This document shows, in pieces, positions 17,404 through 24,743 of a stretch of DNA of 64,000 nucleotides (positions are counted from its first letter, which is position 1; every line of letters begins with the position of its first letter). The position numbers were made by a program, and so were the translations under genes. The stretch lies in contig NZ_JTJC03000017.1 of assembly GCF_000817735.3 (NCBI RefSeq), forward strand, positions 186,001 through 250,000, written 5' to 3'. The notes under the pieces are model-generated. The model searched no databases, was not told where the DNA came from, and saw only the letters and a program-made list of their open reading frames with translations. Source of the stretch: Scytonema millei VB511283. GTDB taxonomy: Bacteria; Cyanobacteriota; Cyanobacteriia; Cyanobacteriales; Chroococcidiopsidaceae.

Positions 17404-18348
17404 TTATTTCTGACTTCCGACTTCCAACTTCCAACTGATTAACGCTAATCCCGCTCCAGCAGCTTCAGCAGTAATACTAATAAAGCGATATAAAGCGATC
17501 GCGCTAATGACTGCACCAGTAGAAAAGCTGTGTTGCAATAAAGCGATCGCCGTGACTTCAAAGACTCCTAAACCTCCAGGCGCACCAGGAATTACTAATC
17601 CCAATACCCAAGCTAAACTAAAAGCAGCAAATAATAAAGGAATACGCTCTATTGATAGCGGAATTATAGCTAGTAAAGTTAGTAAAAAACCCGTTCCTCT
17701 CAATCCCACGAAACCCAATTCGCCTAATAACGGTCGCCAAGGATAGCGTTTAATTTGGCAGAGAACGCGATCGCTTGTATTTACAGTCGATTTAAATTTC
17801 ATTCGACTGAGCAACCGCATCGCCAAGTTTAGCAAATGAGGGTGAATTGCTAACAATACCCCAGCCAAGACAAAAAATAGTAACAATTGGATGTAACTTT
17901 GAGTTAGAGCGATCGCCGATTGGATTCCTAGCAAAGCCAACACGATTGCGGCAGCCGCCATTAATAGAGGTTCTAACAATACGCTTAAAGCTGCTATGCT
18001 GGTAGGAATACCAGCAGTTTTTGCCGCAGAAATTCGACCGTAGTAATGCCAGACATTCCCTGGTAAATATTTAGCAATATTTGTTTGCAAATAAACTCGC
18101 ACGAATTGAGGAATATTGACGGTCTGGTTGAATTCCTCTAATATCCAAGTCCAGACCCATCCAGACCAAATATGAGCAATTAGAGTCACACCTAAAGCGA
18201 TCGCTAAAGTTAGCCATCCTAAAGTAGCAATCCGAATTGCTGCTACTTCTTGCCAATTGTTTTTGAAAGCTGTTATTAAGAAAAACAAAGTCCCGCCTAG
18301 TATTATCCAGCGCAAGTAAGGTTTCAGGCGTGACAAAATGTGCTGCAT
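17404..18348 (-). CDS. UPF0104 / lysylphosphatidylglycerol synthase-like membrane protein
   Basis: A 314-residue polytopic membrane protein, about eight helices, of the PF03706 flippase-like family (AglD/LPG synthase TM domain). Family signatures are NIAKYLPGNVWHYYGR in the first third and the glycine/proline-rich LGLVIPGAPGGLGVFE near the end. Members are linked to lipid or glycolipid translocation; substrate unknown. The last residues (KLEVGSQK) are encoded by TTGGAAG/TCGGAAG heptamers, so the C-terminus is repeat-derived. No partner gene. Confidence 0.85.
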   Translation of the reverse strand: MQHILSRLKPYLRWIILGGTLFFLITAFKNNWQEVAAIRIATLGWLTLAIALGVTLIAHIWSGWVWTWILEEFNQTVNIPQFVRVYLQTNIAKYLPGNVWHYYGRISAAKTAGIPTSIAALSVLLEPLLMAAAAIVLALLGIQSAIALTQSYIQLLLFFVLAGVLLAIHPHLLNLAMRLLSRMKFKSTVNTSDRVLCQIKRYPWRPLLGELGFVGLRGTGFLLTLLAIIPLSIERIPLLFAAFSLAWVLGLVIPGAPGGLGVFEVTAIALLQHSFSTGAVISAIALYRFISITAEAAGAGLALISWKLEVGSQK

Positions 18349-18640
18349 TCAGTTTCCAATGTGAATCTCTCTTGAGTTAGAAACAAATTGAACTATAGCG
18401 ATTGCAAAATGCACCCTTTGCTAGAGGTAGCGATCGTTCGTAAATGCCTAAGATTAGCAATCGTTGGTCAAATTCGAGCCACTTTATACAATAACGCCAA
18501 AATGCTCTTGACACACATATAAGTAAGTCTAATTGAAAGCATGAAATTTAGCACGCGGCTGAGATTAACAGTACTAGTGTTTGTTGCAGCACTTAGACCA
18601 AGGGCATTTGGCGGACTGGTTCAGTAAATAGGAGGGTTTT
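18349..18640. other. promoter-side spacer for lipoprotein pair
   Basis: About 290 bases without an ORF between the divergent UPF0104 gene and the lipoprotein gene. AGGAGGG at 18630-18636 is a strong ribosome site. A long leader is possible, but no known riboswitch is recognised. Confidence 0.4.
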
Positions 18641-19207
18641 ATGCAAAAGTTAACTACTTCGTTCAAAAAACTAAGATTGCGCCAAGTGCTGACAGTATGC
18701 CTAGTTAGCGTATTACTGATCTTCAGCACAGCTTGTAGCAATGCAACGACAGCCCAAGGTACAAACCCTAACAACCCTGCTGTACAAGCGGGTGGAAATA
18801 ACAATCCTCACAAAAATCCTGGGGTCAACTCCAATAACGTAGATAAATACACTACCGATCCCACAGTTAAAGAAACACCTGATAAATCGCCAACTAATCG
18901 CGCTAGTTTAGATGGATATTCTCTGTTAGTAGCAGCGAATAGTGAAGGAATTCTTTACCCTGGCGCGGAAACACCAGAGGGTAGAGCAAGAATCGAAACA
19001 GAATTGCCAATTAAAACCGCCAAAGACTTCAAGCAACCCGAACCAGGTGGTTTGAACCAAAGAAATGAAGATTTAGGAGAGCGGATCGGTAACCGTTTAG
19101 AAAAGGTGCAAGAAGCTTTTAAAGAGGCATCGGAATTTGCTCAAGAAAAAGCAGCAGAAGGTAGCAGAAGACCAGAAGCTCAAAGCAATCCTGCTTTAGG
19201 TCAATAG
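18641..19207 (+). CDS. putative lipoprotein, cyanobacterial family of unknown function
   Basis: A 188-residue exported protein. The signal peptide has a basic start (MQKLTTSFKKLRLRQ), a hydrophobic core (VLTVCLVSVLLIF) and a lipobox-like STAC at residues 29-32, with Cys32 the expected lipid site. The mature part begins with Asn/Gly/Pro-rich low complexity, then ILYPGAETPEGRARIE and a charged helical tail. I recall similar cyanobacterial proteins of unknown function (possibly DUF6658), not verified. A strong AGGAGGG Shine-Dalgarno precedes ATG 18641. The gene 3' shares its N-terminal layout, suggesting an old tandem duplication. Confidence 0.85.
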   Translation: MQKLTTSFKKLRLRQVLTVCLVSVLLIFSTACSNATTAQGTNPNNPAVQAGGNNNPHKNPGVNSNNVDKYTTDPTVKETPDKSPTNRASLDGYSLLVAANSEGILYPGAETPEGRARIETELPIKTAKDFKQPEPGGLNQRNEDLGERIGNRLEKVQEAFKEASEFAQEKAAEGSRRPEAQSNPALGQ

Positions 19208-19300
19208 GTTCTAATCGAGTAGCAAAATTTTGTGGTGAAACAAGAACAAAAAACATCTTGCTCTCACAAATCACTCTATCCAATTAAAGGGAGTATTAAA

Positions 19301-19996
19301 ATGAACAGGATCGTAACTGCTGTGAAAAAAGTCCATCTAGGACGAATTTTAGTCACCTGTATAGCAGGAGTTTTACTCTTCGTCAGCACCGCTTGCTCTG
19401 GTGCTGTACAAGCAAAGAGTCCTGATGCAGGAGTTGTGACTGGAAGAAGACAGAATGTTCCGGCTGGGAAATTAGCTGTCCCAGGACAGAAGAATCCTAG
19501 ACCAGAAGTTCCAGGTGGTACGGCAACTTCTCCCGATCGCGGCGTGGTGAACAAGTTCGAGGGAGGACCGACAATGAATGAATTTAGCGATGTCGATCCC
19601 AGAGCCAGAGATTTAGAGAAGGCAGCTAACAAAAAGGCTAATGCCTTAATCGAAAATGCCGAGCGCAACGTCATCGACCAAACAAGTGATGTTGGCGAAA
19701 ACACCAAGCGAATTCTAGGTAAAAAAGGAGAGAACGCTGAAGATTTCGGCAAGAATGTTAACCGAAATACTGAGAGTCTCCAAGACAAGATTAAAGGTAC
19801 TGCCGAAGACTTAGCCAAAGGTGCGAAGCGCGGTACGGAGAATATTAAAGACAACACCTCTGATGCTCTCCGAGGAGCAGACAGAAATGTCAGCCGTGCT
19901 GCGGAAGATGCCAAAGATACAGCTAGAGATTTAGGCAAGAGCGCTCAACGCAAAGCTGACGAAGCTGGACAAGCTGCCAGAAATGCAATTGACTAA
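19301..19996 (+). CDS. putative lipoprotein with LEA/apolipoprotein-like amphipathic repeats
   Basis: A 231-residue exported protein with a signal peptide and lipobox-like STAC (LLFVSTACSG), closely matching the layout of the preceding gene (K-H/R-L-R/G-x-I/VL). From about residue 100 to the end it is a very polar Ala/Lys/Asp/Glu-rich series of roughly 11-residue helical repeats (for example DTARDLGKSAQRKADEAGQ), resembling LEA or apolipoprotein helices. Such helices can protect membranes or proteins during drying; this role is inference. AAAGGGAG before ATG 19301 supports that start over GTG 19232. A rho-independent terminator follows. Confidence 0.85.
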   Translation: MNRIVTAVKKVHLGRILVTCIAGVLLFVSTACSGAVQAKSPDAGVVTGRRQNVPAGKLAVPGQKNPRPEVPGGTATSPDRGVVNKFEGGPTMNEFSDVDPRARDLEKAANKKANALIENAERNVIDQTSDVGENTKRILGKKGENAEDFGKNVNRNTESLQDKIKGTAEDLAKGAKRGTENIKDNTSDALRGADRNVSRAAEDAKDTARDLGKSAQRKADEAGQAARNAID

Positions 19997-20020
19997 TTGT
20001 CTCACGTAATTTCTGTTGCC

Positions 20021-20051
20021 AAGGGTGAGCCTATGCTCGCCCTAATTTTTT
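20021..20051 (+). terminator. rho-independent terminator after the lipoprotein pair
   Basis: AGGGTGAGC and GCTCGCCCT pair over nine positions (one G-U) with a CTAT loop, followed by AATTTTTT. This is the clearest canonical terminator in the first half of the window, placed 25 bases after the stop. Confidence 0.85.
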
Positions 20052-20138
20052 GCTAGAAACAAACGAAGTCCCACAAAAGTAGAAGATTCCACGATCGCAA
20101 GTTCAAGCGCAATTTTTTCGTCAATTTGTCCCATCTCA

Positions 20139-21395
20139 CTATTGCAAATTCTGTTCGTGCCAAGCTTGCAGCGCTAATCGATGAACTTCTCGCCAAGCAA
20201 GATCGTGCTGTCGAGCAATTTGCAAACAATCTTCGTATTCTGGCTGGACGTTAGTAATTTGACGCTCTGTGGCTGTACCAGTCCAAGCAATTTTAACTCG
20301 CACCGTACCGTATTTGATTGTTACAGCTTGGATTTCGCGCTGTAAAGCCAGCCGTTGTTGAGTATAGCGGCGAATACCTAAAGTTGTAGTTTCTCGAAAG
20401 GCGATCGCCTCAAGATCGGTCACCTTGTCAGGGTGGCAAATTACAGTGAGCAAAATGCCAGGGCGAGATTTTTTCATTCCAATCGACTGCGTAAAAACAT
20501 CCAACGCTCCAGCTGCTAGCAGCGCTTCCAAGACGTAGCCGATCGCCTGGGGGTTAAGATCGTCGATCTGGGTTTCCAATACTGCGATCGCCTCTAAAAA
20601 TGGGCTAGTATTTGATTCTTGTAGGGGTGCATCATGCAACGCCTCCACACCCAGCCACAAGCGCAGAATATTAGGGAGCGGTAGATTAATGGAACCCGCG
20701 CCCTGTCCGATCCGCTGTATCGTCATAGCAGGTGGAGAGCCAAAATCTGTAGCTAAAGTGGTGGCGATCGCGGCTCCCGTAGGCGTAACTAATTCCTTTT
20801 GGATACCGTTGCTGTAAACCGGACAAGCGCGCATTTCCCACAACTTCAATACCGCTGGTACGGGAACCGCCATCAGTCCGTGGGCGGCTTTTACTGTCCC
20901 GCCTCCCGTGGGTAAGGCAGAACAGTAAATTTTATCTATTCCCAACCAATCTAAACCCAAGCAAGTACCGACAATATCTACAATTGCATCCACCGCACCA
21001 ACTTCGTGAAAGTGGACTTTCTCTGGCGCAATACCATGCACTGCTCCCTCAGCAACAGCTAGCTGACGAAAAACAGCTAAACTCCAAGCTTCAGCACGAG
21101 TCGGTAAATTAGCTTTGAGGATTAAATCTTCAATCTCGGGCAAATGACGACCGTGATGATGGGTATGATGGTCGTGGTGGTGATGCTCGTCGCCTAACAA
21201 ATCGACATGAAATTTTGTTGCCAACTGCCCGTTACGGTGAACGGATTCAACCCTTAATTGATATTCCCGTTCAATTCCTAAGCCCTGAAGCTGTTCCTGT
21301 AAGTATTCTAGCGGCACGCCAGCATCTACCAGCGCTCCCAGACACATATCACCAGCAATGCCAGTAGGACATTCGAGGTAAGCTAGTTTTGTCAT
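20139..21395 (-). CDS. larC: nickel pincer cofactor biosynthesis protein LarC (DUF111)
   Basis: A 418-residue protein of the LarC family, which inserts nickel into the pyridinium dithiocarboxylate cofactor of lactate racemase-like enzymes. It starts with the family signature [23 protein letters not shown] histidine-rich insert ([17 protein letters not shown], about residues 70-86) is expected to bind metal. Conserved blocks [29 protein letters not shown] and [12 protein letters not shown] follow, with the C-terminal catalytic region after 300. No larA, larB or larE is in the window, so the role may be in a different nickel enzyme. Confidence 0.93.
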   Translation of the reverse strand: MTKLAYLECPTGIAGDMCLGALVDAGVPLEYLQEQLQGLGIEREYQLRVESVHRNGQLATKFHVDLLGDEHHHHDHHTHHHGRHLPEIEDLILKANLPTRAEAWSLAVFRQLAVAEGAVHGIAPEKVHFHEVGAVDAIVDIVGTCLGLDWLGIDKIYCSALPTGGGTVKAAHGLMAVPVPAVLKLWEMRACPVYSNGIQKELVTPTGAAIATTLATDFGSPPAMTIQRIGQGAGSINLPLPNILRLWLGVEALHDAPLQESNTSPFLEAIAVLETQIDDLNPQAIGYVLEALLAAGALDVFTQSIGMKKSRPGILLTVICHPDKVTDLEAIAFRETTTLGIRRYTQQRLALQREIQAVTIKYGTVRVKIAWTGTATERQITNVQPEYEDCLQIARQHDLAWREVHRLALQAWHEQNLQ

Positions 21396-21396
21396 A

Positions 21397-21500
21397 AGTT
21401 AGTGGTGAGTGGTAGTTGGTAGTTGGTAGTTGGTAGTTGGTAGTTGCTTCCGTACCCCTCTGCTCCTCTGCTCCCCGACTCCCGTTCCCGACTCCCTCAT
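21397..21500. repeat. TTGGTAG heptamer array
   Basis: Five to six TTGGTAG-type units followed by C/T-rich degenerate units fill the space between the divergent larC and Sua5 genes and would be read as a false N-terminal extension of the latter. Confidence 0.75.
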
Positions 21501-21501
21501 T

Positions 21502-22152
21502 ATGGCTACAGTTTACACTGTTCATCCAGATAATCCTCAGACTCGCACTGTGGAAGAGATTATCGCAGCGCTGCGCGATGGTGCAGTCATGCTGTATCCC
21601 ACTGATACCGTCTACGCGATCGGCTGCGACCTTAATTCTAAATCGGCAGTGGAGCGAGTACGCCAGATCAAACAGCTATCAAATGATAAGCCGCTAACTT
21701 TTTTGTGTCCTTCGCTTTCCAATGTGGCAACTTATGCGATCGTCAGCGATCCTGCTTACCGGATTATGAGGCATTTAATCCCGGGATCGTATACTTTTCT
21801 GCTCCCTGCCACCAAGCTTGTACCGAAATTAGTCCAAAATCCCAAGCGCAAAACAACGGGAATTCGAGTCCCAAACCATAAAATTTGTGCTGCTTTATTA
21901 AATGCTTTGGGTAATCCGATTATTTCTACCTCAGCTCACTTACCACAAAATGGCAATGGGCGCTCTGCTCCGGCTGAAGCTAACTTATCGCGAGTCGAGT
22001 TATTCGATCGTCTAGACAAAATAGTAGACGCGATCGTCGATGATGGCTCGGAGCCCGAAGATGAAGTCTCGACAATTATTGACCTGACGACAGACGAACC
22101 AGAAATTATCCGTCAAGGTAAGGGCTGGGAAGCAGCCGTAGCATGGGTGTAA
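21502..22152 (+). CDS. L-threonylcarbamoyladenylate synthase family (Sua5/YciO/YrdC)
   Basis: A 216-residue YrdC-fold protein that makes threonylcarbamoyl-AMP for the t6A modification of ANN-decoding tRNAs, or a YciO paralogue. Motifs are GAVMLYPTDTVYAIGCD, the KxR-type segment RQIKQLSNDKPLTFLC, PGSYTFLLPATKLVP, KTTGIRVPNH and PIISTSAHLP. ATG 21502 (MATVYTVHP) is the family-like start. The 24-residue longer form from 21430 is encoded by heptamer repeats and is rejected. It is divergent from larC. Confidence 0.9.
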   Translation: MATVYTVHPDNPQTRTVEEIIAALRDGAVMLYPTDTVYAIGCDLNSKSAVERVRQIKQLSNDKPLTFLCPSLSNVATYAIVSDPAYRIMRHLIPGSYTFLLPATKLVPKLVQNPKRKTTGIRVPNHKICAALLNALGNPIISTSAHLPQNGNGRSAPAEANLSRVELFDRLDKIVDAIVDDGSEPEDEVSTIIDLTTDEPEIIRQGKGWEAAVAWV

Positions 22153-22156
22153 TAAA

Positions 22157-22208
<52 letters not shown>

Positions 22209-22246
22209 ACGCATTAGTTCGTACCCCACACCCTACACCCTACAAC

Positions 22247-22286
22247 GCCAGTTGCTCATGGGGGGAACCCCCAAGACCGCACTGGC
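22247..22286. repeat. nested palindrome GCCAGT..GGGGG/CCCCC..ACTGGC
   Basis: Outer arms GCCAGT and ACTGGC enclose an inner hairpin of five G and five C around a short loop. REP-like form; a single copy was noticed in this window. Confidence 0.6.
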
Positions 22287-22554
22287 TCCCCCACACCCTT
22301 TCTTCACTGATAACTGATAACTGGTCACTGATTACTGAATTGACTCATCGAAAATTCTCATCAGCCGAATCGTGCCATTAAGTGTATTGTTTTGCTAAGT
22401 TAGTCTTAACATATTGAAAAGAAAGTCTTCCCCAGATCGCTGCGATCGCTCCAAATTAAGTTTCAATTGTGGAATAGGTAACGAGCGATACACAGACGTA
22501 AGTGGGCAGTATGTTAGAGAAATTAAGCGAACGTCTATTCGTTCTGAGGCGGTT

Positions 22555-23250
22555 ATGGCTGTCTATTGTGCCCAGACTTCTAATTCATTGAGCCAGCAGT
22601 TGCAGAGAGTTTTTCAGACAATTGATGCTGAAAGTTGCCCGCTAACTTTCAACTTTCACATGCACACGGTATATTCTGACGGTAGGTTAGAACCGGAAGA
22701 AGCGATCGAGCAAGCAATTTCACTCGGGCTGCGAGGATTGGCAATTACCGACCACCATACTATAGGTGGGTATCGAGCTGCTCAGCGTTATTTAGCCCAA
22801 TGGCAACTGCATCATCCAGATTTAGAAGACTGCGTGCCTCAATTATGGAGTGGAGTTGAGATTAATGCCGGATTGTTAGACACAGAAGTGCATATTCTGG
22901 CATATGCATTCGATCCCCAACACGCACGTATGCAGCCCTATCTCCAAAGACGTACTGCAACCGAAGAAGCATATTGTGCTGCTAGCATTATTAGTGCAAT
23001 CCATGAAGCAGGGGGATTAGCAGTGTTAGCTCACCCAGCTCGCTACAAGCGATCGCCTTTCGATCTAATTGCTGCTGCTAACCAACTGGGAGTTGATGGG
23101 GTGGAAACATATTATGCCTACAACAATCCCCATCCCTGGCAACCTAGCCCGAAAGAAACTCAACAAGTATACGCTCTGGCTCAACAGTACCACTTGTTAA
23201 ATACCTGCGGTACGGACACCCACGGTCGTAGCATTCTCCAGCGTCTGTAA
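22555..23250 (+). CDS. PHP domain phosphoesterase
   Basis: A 231-residue metal-dependent phosphoesterase of the PHP superfamily (as in histidinol phosphatase and the DNA polymerase PHP domain). The metal-binding residues are easy to see: HMHTVYSDG (HxH), ITDHHTIGG, VEINAG (Glu), VLAHPARYK and GTDTHG. The substrate could be a nucleoside 3',5'-bisphosphate or a small phosphoester; not determinable. ATG 22555 follows GAGGCGG and gives the normal N-terminus. A longer reading from 22414 lacks support. Confidence 0.88.
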   Translation: MAVYCAQTSNSLSQQLQRVFQTIDAESCPLTFNFHMHTVYSDGRLEPEEAIEQAISLGLRGLAITDHHTIGGYRAAQRYLAQWQLHHPDLEDCVPQLWSGVEINAGLLDTEVHILAYAFDPQHARMQPYLQRRTATEEAYCAASIISAIHEAGGLAVLAHPARYKRSPFDLIAAANQLGVDGVETYYAYNNPHPWQPSPKETQQVYALAQQYHLLNTCGTDTHGRSILQRL

Positions 23251-23292
23251 CTAGGGATGAGAAGGATTAGAATTCAAAATTCTGAAACTCCT

Positions 23293-23360
23293 GTACGGGC
23301 GGGTTTAGCACAAGATTCAGGACTACCAAGGCGAGATTTACGTGCAAAACCCGCCCCTAC
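23293..23360. repeat. 68-bp GGGCGGGTTT-ended element, copy 3
   Basis: Ends GTACGGGCGGGTTT and AAACCCGCCCCTAC. The interior does not resemble the copies near 3.4 kb, although the length is almost identical. TGATAAC and GTCACTG heptamers follow, to about 23432. Confidence 0.85.
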
Positions 23361-23405
23361 GACTTCTGGCTTGCTGATAACTGATAACTGATAACTGATA
23401 ACTGG

Positions 23406-24356
23406 TCACTGGTCACTAGTCACTGGTAACTGAATTTGCTCCCAAGCAGTCCCTTTGTAGCCGTAAGAAAATATTTCTGGATGGAGAATCTCGGCGAGAA
23501 TTTCTAGGGAATCGACTAAGCGTGGACCCGGACGGTTGAAATAAGCGTTACCGTCAGTAGCATAGACTCTACCACTTTTAACTGCTCGTAGATGCTGCCA
23601 TTCTGGGCGCTGCGTTAGAGGCAAAATTTCAGCCTGGGTGCGGTTGAGGTCAAGACCGCAAGGCATGACAACAATAATACTTGGATCGGCAGCTATCAGG
23701 TTTTCCCACCTTACTTGAGCGGAAGCCTGACCGGAAACACTGAATAAGGATTGTCCCCCGGCGATCGCCACTAGTTCGGGAATCCAGTTACTTGCTACCA
23801 TGAGAGGATCGATCCACTCAATGCATACGACTGTTGGTAATTCTGACACCGATAGCCCGCGAACCTTTTGCCGACAAATTTCAATCCGCGACTGAATATT
23901 TTCAATTAATCTATTTGCATCGACTCCGAGCGTCTGAGCTACACGCTCTATATCCGCCCACACGTCTGCTAAAACGTTGGGTTGAAGAGAGATGACGTGA
24001 GGTTGAGAATGCGTTAGGTTAGCAACTGCTTTTTCTACTTCACCCAGACTTACGGCACAAACATCGCACTGGTCTTGAGTGACTATGTGGGTTGGCTGTA
24101 ACTGTTCTAAGAGGTCAGTTTCAATTTGGTAGATGCTAAGTGCTGATTGGATTAATCGATCGACATCCTGATGAATCTCAGCGCTACTACCATTAGAGTT
24201 AATTCGCGCCCGCGTACAAGCCGGACGATCGAGTATTTCTGGAGGAAAATCGCATTCGTGCGATCGCCCGACCACCGCGTCTGTTAGACCCAATGCTGCT
24301 AAAATCTCGGTGGCACTAGGAATCAGCGAGACTATTCTGAGATCTTGCTCTTTCAT
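23406..24356 (-). CDS. cobalamin/iron-type ABC substrate-binding protein (BtuF-like)
   Basis: A 316-residue TroA/BtuF-fold protein. Motifs are RIVSLIPSATEILAALGL at the N-terminus, VVGRSHECDFP, VTQDQCDVCAVS, and SGRVYATDGNAYFNRPGPRLVDSLEILA near the end. No signal peptide or lipobox is present, and no btuC or btuD is adjacent. The protein may therefore be a cytoplasmic relative, as seen in other cyanobacteria, rather than a transporter subunit. The last residues (LPVTSDQ) and the stop are encoded by heptamer repeats. Confidence 0.85.
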   Translation of the reverse strand: MKEQDLRIVSLIPSATEILAALGLTDAVVGRSHECDFPPEILDRPACTRARINSNGSSAEIHQDVDRLIQSALSIYQIETDLLEQLQPTHIVTQDQCDVCAVSLGEVEKAVANLTHSQPHVISLQPNVLADVWADIERVAQTLGVDANRLIENIQSRIEICRQKVRGLSVSELPTVVCIEWIDPLMVASNWIPELVAIAGGQSLFSVSGQASAQVRWENLIAADPSIIVVMPCGLDLNRTQAEILPLTQRPEWQHLRAVKSGRVYATDGNAYFNRPGPRLVDSLEILAEILHPEIFSYGYKGTAWEQIQLPVTSDQ

Positions 24357-24743
24357 CAGTCGCTCCTACATCTCAACTTGAATCCTGTCACTTCAGCGTT
24401 AAACTAGTTTTTTAGCAAAAAATTATACAATTAGCACAAATACTTGTTAAGTATAATCAAATTCTACTTGAGATTGCACTGCTATCAATCAATCTCTAGT
24501 ATTACATCCGAATTTTTAATGGAAAACTCTTATATATCGCCTCTTGACGCTAAAAAGCTACTTGCTTTCTAATGAAAGAATCAAAGAAAATATACAAAGA
24601 AATGATACTAAAAAACCTAACTTAAGAAATAACTAAGAATTTCACGATTGAGAAAAATTTAGATCGGAGTCACGATAAAAAGTAGAGTTGGCGATCGCAG
24701 CTAAGATTGCCAAGCTGCAAAACTACTAGAACTCTTATGCTGA
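24357..24743. other. divergent promoter spacer
   Basis: About 390 bases between the divergent BtuF-like gene and the hybrid histidine kinase. It is AT-rich in its middle and has no ORF. I looked for the GCCACTG-type B12 box on both strands and did not see it. Confidence 0.5.

Noticed and set aside
19276-19938. A 220-codon open frame on the reverse strand opposite the LEA-like lipoprotein gene.
   Set aside because: It is the mirror of a repetitive polar coding sequence, has Ser/Leu/Phe composition typical of an antisense frame, and no ribosome site. The forward gene has a signal peptide, Shine-Dalgarno and terminator.
24357-24743. Possible cobalamin riboswitch upstream of the BtuF-like gene.
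   Set aside because: No B12-box sequence or matching stem pattern was found on either strand.
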